From Streptomyces sp. CoH27 (GTDB lineage: Bacteria > Actinomycetota > Actinomycetes > Streptomycetales > Streptomycetaceae): a stretch of 64,000 nt of DNA. Below, in pieces: positions 58,505 to 64,000 of this stretch. The notes beneath the pieces are model-generated. The model was not told where the DNA came from and ran no database searches. It saw only the letters and a program-made list of their open reading frames with translations. Every line of letters begins with the position of its first letter. Positions within the stretch are counted from its first letter, which is position 1. The translations under genes were made by a program, and so were the position numbers. The stretch spans positions 140,279 through 204,278 of the forward strand of contig NZ_JAIQYY010000021.1 of NCBI RefSeq assembly GCF_020181035.1, read 5' to 3'.

Positions 58505-59347
58505 TCAGCCCTTGACCGAGCCCTGGAGCAGCGCCTTGACGAAGTGGCGTTGCAGGAACAGGAACACGAGGATCGTGGGGGCCATGATGAGCAGGGCTCC
58601 GGCGTTCAACAGGACCTGATCGGTGCTGTATTTGGTGGTGAACGCCTGCAACGCGCCCGCCATGGTGCGCTTGTTGGGGTCGTCGATCAGCACCAGGGCC
58701 AGCAGGAACTGGTTCCAGGTGGACAGGAACATCAGCAGCGCCAGGGAGGCGATGGCGGGGCGGGCGAGCGGCAGGTGGATGTGGAACAGGGCGCGCCAGG
58801 GGCCCGCGCCGTCCATGCTCGCCGCCTCGGACAGGTCCTTCGGTACGCCCACGAAGTGCGCCCGCATCCAGAACACCGCGAACGGCATGTTCATCCCGAT
58901 CAGCGGGAGGATCAGCGCCCACTGGCTGCCCAGCAGGCCCATGGCCTTGGTCTGTTCGTAGAGCGGGACGATCACGATCTCGTACGGCAGGGTCAGGGTG
59001 AGGACGAGGACCGTGTAGAAGATCTTGCCGAGCGGGATCTCCAGGACGGTGATCGCGTACGCGGCCATCGTCGAGATCAGGACCGCCACCGGGACGACGC
59101 CGAGCACGATGAGCGTGCTGGACTTCAGCAGGGTCGTGATGTTGGCGACGTTCCAGGCGTCGACGAAGTTGTGCCAGTGGGGGTGCGTGGGCCAGCTCAG
59201 GCCGGAGGGGAAGGAGCCCTGCGGGGCGAGGGCCGCGGTGACCATGCTCAGCAGGGGTACGACCGAGTAGAGCGCGGCGGCCGTGATGAGGACGAGTCCG
59301 GGGGCGCGGCGGCGCAGGGCCCGCACGGTCTGCGTGCGTTCGGGCAT
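58505..59347 (-). CDS. Carbohydrate ABC transporter permease (MalG-type)
   Basis: A 280-residue CUT1 family membrane subunit. Six hydrophobic helices are visible, and the EAA loop is EAASMDGAGPWRALFHIHLP (full EAAxxDGAxxxxxFxxIxLP pattern). It pairs with the upstream permease. Its ATG lies 3 bp from the stop of that gene. No ATPase is encoded in the cluster; Streptomyces commonly use the shared ATPase MsiK for such importers. Confidence 0.93.
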   Translation of the reverse strand: MPERTQTVRALRRRAPGLVLITAAALYSVVPLLSMVTAALAPQGSFPSGLSWPTHPHWHNFVDAWNVANITTLLKSSTLIVLGVVPVAVLISTMAAYAITVLEIPLGKIFYTVLVLTLTLPYEIVIVPLYEQTKAMGLLGSQWALILPLIGMNMPFAVFWMRAHFVGVPKDLSEAASMDGAGPWRALFHIHLPLARPAIASLALLMFLSTWNQFLLALVLIDDPNKRTMAGALQAFTTKYSTDQVLLNAGALLIMAPTILVFLFLQRHFVKALLQGSVKG

Positions 59348-59349
59348 GG

Positions 59350-60273
59350 TCACTTCTCCCGGAACAGGCGCTGGAGCGGGGCCACGACCGCGATGACGAT
59401 CAGGGCGAGGACGACGGCGAGCGCGGAGGCGGCGCCGAGGCGGCTGTCGTTGAAGGCCAGGTTGTAGACGGCGACGCCGGGGACCATGGTCTGGGTGCCG
59501 GGGCCGCCCTGGGTGGCGAGGTAGACGACGTCGAAGCTGGCGAGGGCGGCGATGATCGTGATGGTGACGCAGACGCCGATCTCGTTGCGCAGGCCGGGCA
59601 GGGTGACGGCCCAGAACTGGCGGATGGGCCCCGCGCCGTCGATGCGGGCTGCCTCGTACAGGCTGTTGTCGATCTTTCCGATGCCGGCCAGCAGCAGCAT
59701 CGTGCACAGGCCGGTGGACAGCCAGGTGCCGATGAAGCCCACGGCCGTCAGAGCCCAGTGGAAGTCGGCGAGCCAGGCGCGGGCGAGAGAGCCCAGGCCG
59801 ACGGCGCGCAGGAACTGGTTGACCACGCCGTTGTCGGAGTACATCCACGTCCAGGCCACACCCGCGGCGGCGCCCGGGATGATCTGCGGCAGGAAGAGGA
59901 AGGTGCGGGCCACGGTCCCGGTGAAGCGGCCCTCGATCCGGCGCAGTACGGACGCGGTGATCAGGGCGAGGGTCACCGGCAGGACGGTGAAGAAGAGGAT
60001 CAGGTAGAAGGCGTGCAGCAGGGCGGAGAACTGCTCGGAGTCGGTGAAGACGGCCGTGTAGTTCTTCAGGCCCACCCAGGTGGAGGCGCCGATGCCGTCC
60101 CAGTCGTAGAAGGAGTACTGGATCGACAGCAGCACCGGGTAGAAGTTGAAGATGCCGTAGAAGGCGAGGGCGGGCAGGGCGAAGAGCCAGCCGGCCCACC
60201 GCCGGGCCCGGAGCCTGTTGCGGCCCCGGGCAGCGACGGCGCCCTTCCTGATCGGTCGGCGGGTGGAGGGCAT
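59350..60273 (-). CDS. Carbohydrate ABC transporter permease (MalF-type)
   Basis: A 307-residue CUT1 permease. AGWLFALPALAFYGIFNFYP starts helix 1 after a basic tail; the EAA loop is YEAARIDGAGPIRQFWAVTL with the usual LPxL. It forms the second half of the channel with the downstream permease. Genes are spaced 3-5 bp, so the permeases and binding protein are one transcript. Confidence 0.93.
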   Translation of the reverse strand: MPSTRRPIRKGAVAARGRNRLRARRWAGWLFALPALAFYGIFNFYPVLLSIQYSFYDWDGIGASTWVGLKNYTAVFTDSEQFSALLHAFYLILFFTVLPVTLALITASVLRRIEGRFTGTVARTFLFLPQIIPGAAAGVAWTWMYSDNGVVNQFLRAVGLGSLARAWLADFHWALTAVGFIGTWLSTGLCTMLLLAGIGKIDNSLYEAARIDGAGPIRQFWAVTLPGLRNEIGVCVTITIIAALASFDVVYLATQGGPGTQTMVPGVAVYNLAFNDSRLGAASALAVVLALIVIAVVAPLQRLFREK

Positions 60274-60278
60274 GGGGC

Positions 60279-61667
60279 TCAGCTGCTCTTGATCGCGTCG
60301 GCGTAGGTGGTCTGGAGGGTCTTGACCATCGCGGCGGGCTCGACCTTGCCGGAGACCAGGAGCTGGAGCTGCTGGATCAGCTTGGTGTTGACCGCGGGGG
60401 CCGCGTTCTGGATCCAGCTGTCGAAGCCGTTGTCGGCGGCGATGGCGGCGTAACCGGCCTGGATCTGGTCGGTCGCGGTGCCGGACAGGGACGGCGCGGC
60501 CACCTTCTGGCTGCCGGACGTCACCGCGGCGTATCCGTTGGCGACGGCGACCTTCGCGGCCTCGGGCGTGGTGAGGAAGTCGAGGAACAGGGCGGCGGCA
60601 TCCTTGTTCTTGGAGTGCGCCGCGATCGAGTAGGCGAGCGTGTTGCTGGTCATGCCCGCGTACTTGCCGCCCTTCTCCGCCGGCGGCATCGGGAACACGC
60701 CGTACTTGCCCTTGAAGGTCTTGTCGATGGTCTGCGTGATCCAGCTGCCCTGGAAGAAGAGCAGGCCCTTGCCGCCGGTGAACTGGCCGTACGACGCCTC
60801 CTGGTTGACGGCGTTGACGTCGGAGGCGAAGTAGCCCGCCTTGATCCACTTCTGCAGGGTCTTCGTGGCCTCGACCGCCGCCGGGGTGTCCAGCGTGGCG
60901 CCCGGCTTGTGGTTCACGAAGTCACTCAGCTTCTGGGCGCCCATGTAGTCGCCGAGGAGCAGGTTGTAGAGGTGGCCGATCAGACCGTCCTGGTTGGAGG
61001 CGACGATCGGGGTGATCCCGGACGCCTTCGCCTTCGCCATCACCGCTTCAAGCTCGGCGATCGAGGAGGGCACCGCCGTCATGCCGACCTTCGCGGCCAG
61101 CTCCTTGTTGTAGAAGACGCCGACCAGCGGACCGGCCGAGCCGCCCGCCTCGTAGAGCGAGCCGGAGCCGATCACGCCGTTGGACACCCGGCCGGGGGCG
61201 AGCGCGGAGGCGGGGACCTTCGAGCTCCAGCCGTACGCCTTGTCGTAGGCGTCGAGGTTGGTGAGCAGGTTGTCCTTCACCCCGCCGAGGAGGTCGTTGG
61301 GCGCGGCGATGTCGGGCGCGGAGTCGGAGGCGAGCAGCCTCGGCAGCACGGTGTTGTAGTTGTTGTCCGCCTCGACCCGCAGCTTGACCTTGATCTTCGG
61401 GTACTTGGCCGTGAAGGCGTCGGCCAGTCCCTGCTCGTACGTCTCCAGACCGGCCGCGGAGAACAGGTTCAGGGTCGCCGGGGTGCCGGCGACGTCGGTG
61501 TTCACGGCGGTCGGGGTCGCGCCGGCCGAGGAGGAGCCCGAGCTGGAGCCGGGTCCGCTGCACGCGGCGAGCGTGGCCAGTGCCGACGCGGCGGCGACGG
61601 CCGCCAGCGGGGCGCGCAGGCGGCGGCCGACGATTCTGGCGGGGGAGGTGGGGTGCTGCTCAGGCAT
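60279..61667 (-). CDS. Extracellular solute-binding lipoprotein (CUT1)
   Basis: A 462-residue binding protein that captures an oligosaccharide for the two permeases. The signal peptide ends in lipobox LAAC, and a Ser/Gly linker follows. TPATLNLFSAAGLETYEQGL and SDSAPDIAAPNDLLGGVKDN belong to the family-1 binding-protein fold; GLLFFQGSWITQTIDKTFKG contains the usual ligand-side GSW motif. GGAGG precedes the ATG. Substrate is probably an alpha-glucoside given the GH13 enzyme, but is not proven. Confidence 0.92.
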   Translation of the reverse strand: MPEQHPTSPARIVGRRLRAPLAAVAAASALATLAACSGPGSSSGSSSAGATPTAVNTDVAGTPATLNLFSAAGLETYEQGLADAFTAKYPKIKVKLRVEADNNYNTVLPRLLASDSAPDIAAPNDLLGGVKDNLLTNLDAYDKAYGWSSKVPASALAPGRVSNGVIGSGSLYEAGGSAGPLVGVFYNKELAAKVGMTAVPSSIAELEAVMAKAKASGITPIVASNQDGLIGHLYNLLLGDYMGAQKLSDFVNHKPGATLDTPAAVEATKTLQKWIKAGYFASDVNAVNQEASYGQFTGGKGLLFFQGSWITQTIDKTFKGKYGVFPMPPAEKGGKYAGMTSNTLAYSIAAHSKNKDAAALFLDFLTTPEAAKVAVANGYAAVTSGSQKVAAPSLSGTATDQIQAGYAAIAADNGFDSWIQNAAPAVNTKLIQQLQLLVSGKVEPAAMVKTLQTTYADAIKSS

Positions 61668-61768
61668 GATGCCTCCTCGCATCCATGCGGCTGCCGCGCC
61701 ACTTGGGGTCGGCAGACAGAGATCGGGGTGCTTCTCGGACCGGGCCGCGGGGAGTGCGAAGCGGGTTT

Positions 61769-61782
61769 CGGAAGCGTTTCCG
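61769..61782. promoter_or_regulatory. LacI-type operator (operon side)
   Basis: CGGAAGCGTTTCCG is a perfect palindrome about 100 bp upstream of the binding-protein gene. The core GGAAGCGTTTCC recurs before the LacI gene, giving one operator for each of the divergent transcripts. Confidence 0.75.
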
Positions 61783-61902
61783 TTGCCGAAAGACTGAGGT
61801 GGCCGACCACGTCTGTCAAGTAACGAAAGCGCAACACGCATGTGACATGCTGAAACGATCAGATGGCCGTACAGCCCGGTAACCGATACCGACGAGCCCT
61901 TC

Positions 61903-61935
61903 GGAAACTCTTCCAGAAATCTTGGAAGCGTTTCC
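61903..61935. promoter_or_regulatory. LacI-type operator(s) (regulator side)
   Basis: GGAAGCGTTTCC (61924-61935) is identical to the core on the operon side and ends 32 bp before the LacI ATG. A looser relative, GGAAACTCTTCC, precedes it at 61903-61914. The pattern GCGTTTCC/GGAAGCGC matches known Streptomyces LacI-type motifs and supports autoregulation. The rest of 61668-61967 shows no gene. Confidence 0.7.
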
Positions 61936-61967
61936 GAAACCATCCGAAGGTGAGTTAGCCTTCCCGC

Positions 61968-62987
61968 ATGGCGCAGAGCTCCCAGAAGATCAACATGGCG
62001 GACGTGGCCCGCGCGGCCGGCGTCTCAATGGCCACCGCCTCACGCGCGCTCAACAACGAGAGCGGTGTCGCCGAGGCCACCCGGCGCCGCGTCCTCGCGG
62101 TCGCCGAGGAGCTCTCCTACGTCGTCTCCCCCGAGGCATCCCGCCTGGCCGGCGGCGACACCGGGCGGGTCGCGGTCGTCGTACCGCACATCTCCCGCTG
62201 GTTCTTCGCGGCGATGCTGGAAGGGCTGGAATCGGTGCTGCGGGCCGCCGACCTCGACGTACTCCTGTACCACGTGGACGGCATCGAAGACCGCCACGAC
62301 TTCTTCCACCGCCTGCCAGCCCGACGGAAGGTCGACGCAGTGGTCGTCCTTGCCTTCCCGGTCGGCGAGGAGGAACAGCGGCGCCTGGAACTGATGGGCG
62401 TCACGGTCATCGCGGCGGGCGGCCAGCACGCGCCGTACCCGAACGTCTCCATCGACGACGAGACCGCTGGCCGCCAGGCCATGGACCACCTGCTCTTCCT
62501 GGGCCACCGCCGCATCGCCATGATCGCCGCCGTCGACCCAGACCAGCCCGGCGAACTGCAACCCTCCGCCCGCGCCCACGCCTACTACGCCGCCCTGCGC
62601 GACGCGGGCATCCCCCTCGACGAACGCCTCGTCGTCACCGTCGACTGGGGCGGCGACCAGGGCGCCGACGCCATGGCCAAGCTCCTCAGCCAGCCCGAAC
62701 CGCCCACCGCCGTGTACGCCCACTCCGACGAGGTCGCCCTCGGCGCCATCCGCACCCTGCGCCGGGCGGGTCTACGCATCCCCGACGACATGTCAGTCAT
62801 CGGCATCGACGACCATCCCGTGGCCGAGCTGACCGACCTGACGACCGTGCGGCAGCCGGTACGGGAGCAGGGAGAGCTGGCCGGGCGAATGCTGCTGAGC
62901 ATCCTGCGCGGGGAGGAGACCGAACGCGATGTCGTCGTACCGACCCAACTCGTCATCCGGGGCAGCACCGCGCCACCCCGATCCTGA
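61968..62987 (+). CDS. LacI family sugar-responsive repressor
   Basis: A 339-residue regulator with N-terminal HTH (NMADVARAAGVSMATASRAL, about residues 9-28) and hinge helix (SRLAGGDTGRVAVVVPHISR), then a periplasmic-binding-protein-like effector domain. The C-terminal IRTLRRAGLRIPDDMSVIGI and IDDHPVAELTDLTTVRQP are typical. It is divergent from the ABC/alpha-glucosidase operon. GGAAGCGTTTCC palindromes beside both genes point to direct control with a disaccharide as inducer. Confidence 0.93.
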   Translation: MAQSSQKINMADVARAAGVSMATASRALNNESGVAEATRRRVLAVAEELSYVVSPEASRLAGGDTGRVAVVVPHISRWFFAAMLEGLESVLRAADLDVLLYHVDGIEDRHDFFHRLPARRKVDAVVVLAFPVGEEEQRRLELMGVTVIAAGGQHAPYPNVSIDDETAGRQAMDHLLFLGHRRIAMIAAVDPDQPGELQPSARAHAYYAALRDAGIPLDERLVVTVDWGGDQGADAMAKLLSQPEPPTAVYAHSDEVALGAIRTLRRAGLRIPDDMSVIGIDDHPVAELTDLTTVRQPVREQGELAGRMLLSILRGEETERDVVVPTQLVIRGSTAPPRS

Positions 62988-63140
62988 GCCAAGGAACCGA
63001 CCTGGCCACGTCCTGCGCGGCGGTCGGGCCGTCGTGTACCCCCTGAGTCACTTGGCGCGCCTGCCTGCCCCGCACTCCCCCACCAATGCGCCCGGATTGC
63101 GCCCTACCCACACATAAGCCGTACACGGACGCTCAACAGC

Positions 63141-63668
63141 ATGGGGGGAGCAGACGAGACGAGCACCAGCGCATTACCCGACCCGGACGATGCCATGCAG
63201 CGCGTCATCCCGTTACCCAGCCCGGACGAGCAGTGGCAGCCGCCACCTGGCACCCCACAGCCGTGGATGAACGTCGACCGCGCCCAAGCCGCCATGGACG
63301 GCGCCGACGCACCCGAGCCGCCGTCCCCGCCCCTATGCCCGCACTGTGGGCTGGTCGGCGAGCGCCACCCGACCTACTACGGGGCGTATGTCCTCTTCCA
63401 GCCCGGTCTGACGGCGCCCGCGCACATGGTGCCGGCGTGGCACCGGTGGTACGTCGACCCAAACGGCACGGCGTGGAACAGCGGCCACGAGGAGCCCGCA
63501 CCGGGGGCAGAGTGCCGGGTGCCTCACCGGTTGGCGTGTCCGGGGCTGACGCTGGAGGAGATCGGGCTGTGGCGGTGGCTGGACGCAGTGCGTCAGGAGA
63601 ACGCGCGGTGCGCGCAGCGTCAGGCCGATGAGCAACACGTCCCAGGCAGTCTTCCGGACGTCGGCTGA
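63141..63668 (+). CDS. DUF6083-like Streptomyces protein
   Basis: A 175-residue soluble protein. The central part has LCPHCGLVGERHPTYYGAYV, then LTAPAHMVPAWHRWYVDPNG and PAPGAECRVPHRLACPGLTL, with conserved Cys and His pairs that may bind zinc. This matches what I recall of the DUF6083 family of Streptomyces (fairly sure). Function is unknown. The ATG has GGGGGAG within the start region. The 62988-63140 stretch between LacI and this gene shows nothing else. Confidence 0.72.
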   Translation: MGGADETSTSALPDPDDAMQRVIPLPSPDEQWQPPPGTPQPWMNVDRAQAAMDGADAPEPPSPPLCPHCGLVGERHPTYYGAYVLFQPGLTAPAHMVPAWHRWYVDPNGTAWNSGHEEPAPGAECRVPHRLACPGLTLEEIGLWRWLDAVRQENARCAQRQADEQHVPGSLPDVG

Positions 63669-63851
63669 GTTCGGATTGCGCGGTGCCAGACTGACAGGAG
63701 CGCATAGGCGCTGGGTCCCGAGGAGGGCACATCCAGGGCACATGAGCCCGGGAAACGGCGTTGACCCGTGAGAACTACCGAGACGAGTTTCCCCAAGTCA
63801 ACGCCCATTCCACCGAGAAACCCCAAGTCACCACCCCACCCCTCCCATTCG

Positions 63852-63926
63852 CTGCACGAGTGGCAGGACTCCAGCCATCGGTTGCATGAGGTGGGGCATC
63901 AGCCGTATTGCCTGGTGTGGCCCTGA
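63852..63926 (+). pseudogene. Right copy of direct repeat: 24-codon 3' fragment of the hypothetical gene
   Basis: Encodes LHEWQDSSHRLHEVGHQPYC followed by LVWP and a stop, nearly the same C-terminus as the gene ending at 47445 (two residue changes). No upstream coding part exists here. It is the expected leftover if an element inserted in the gene's 3' end and restored it. Two CCCCAAGTCA direct repeats (around 63793 and 63822) precede it. The remaining 63669-63851 and 63927-64000 stretches show no gene. Confidence 0.8.
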
Positions 63927-64000
63927 CCTGACTCTATGAGGGCCGGGCCCCCTTCCCTGCACAGCCCGGTGGATTCTGGTTCCGGGTCCCGTACGTGCTC

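Noticed and set aside
1..64000. tRNA, rRNA or riboswitch genes
   Set aside because: None recognised by eye on either strand; folding searches such as tRNAscan-SE or Rfam were not possible here, so small RNAs could be missed.

Overview
The window is a high-GC actinobacterial chromosome segment, almost certainly Streptomyces. Evidence is the strong GC bias at third codon positions, many GTG and TTG starts, overlapping stop/start codons, the menaquinone (futalosine) pathway genes, and several families typical of Streptomyces (DUF4229, LppU-like, probable DUF6232/6083/6087). No tRNA, rRNA, CRISPR array, transposase or integrase was recognised.

Region 1-22.2 kb is mostly core metabolism on the minus strand. 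It holds three clusters of menaquinone genes: (a) a geranylgeranyl reductase (cut by the window edge), the demethylmenaquinone methyltransferase and mqnC with a degenerate amidohydrolase-like neighbour; (b) mqnA; (c) mqnE, a UbiX-type flavin prenyltransferase, a UbiA prenyltransferase and a UbiD decarboxylase, with an Lrp/AsnC regulator. Between them are a Ser/Thr kinase overlapping a prepilin-peptidase-like gene, cspA with a good terminator, an XRE-cupin regulator divergent from azlCD with clear palindromic operators, a 5 x 28-bp tandem repeat, and a fadD/maoC divergent pair with matching palindromes beside a TetR gene.

Region 22.2-38.6 kb is accessory-like. It contains an orphan RHS-core remnant, a three-gene operon of two solute-binding-like proteins (one fused to a von Willebrand A domain) plus a membrane protein, a gene pair sharing an NYY(F/Y)GDNVNMYGG motif (best candidate for an undescribed system), a Ser/Thr kinase with a C-terminal ricin-type domain, a yeast-type cytosine deaminase overlapping a 2-oxoglutarate oxygenase, a lone condensation-domain protein, and a STAND-like ATPase coupled to a periplasmic-binding-protein-like membrane protein.

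Region 38.6-47.4 kb returns to core functions: System II cytochrome c maturation (ccsB, resB, ccdA, tlpA), a polysaccharide-deacetylase-like lipoprotein, a histidine phosphatase and hemL.

Region 47.4-63.9 kb looks like a genomic island. The last 75 bp of the gene ending at 47445 reappear, 91% identical, at 63852-63926. Inside is a tightly overlapping cluster (XRE/TPR regulator and HFCD flavoprotein on the minus strand; HATPase pseudogene, MurA paralogue, 5'-nucleotidase-like metallophosphatase, rearranged dCTP-deaminase-like genes, GT4 glycosyltransferase on the plus strand), a beta-lactamase-fold hydrolase, small or decayed genes (DUF6087-like, YdcF stub, methyltransferase tail), an oligosaccharide ABC importer with GH13 alpha-glucosidase and divergent LacI regulator with GGAAGCGTTTCC operators, and a DUF6083-like gene.
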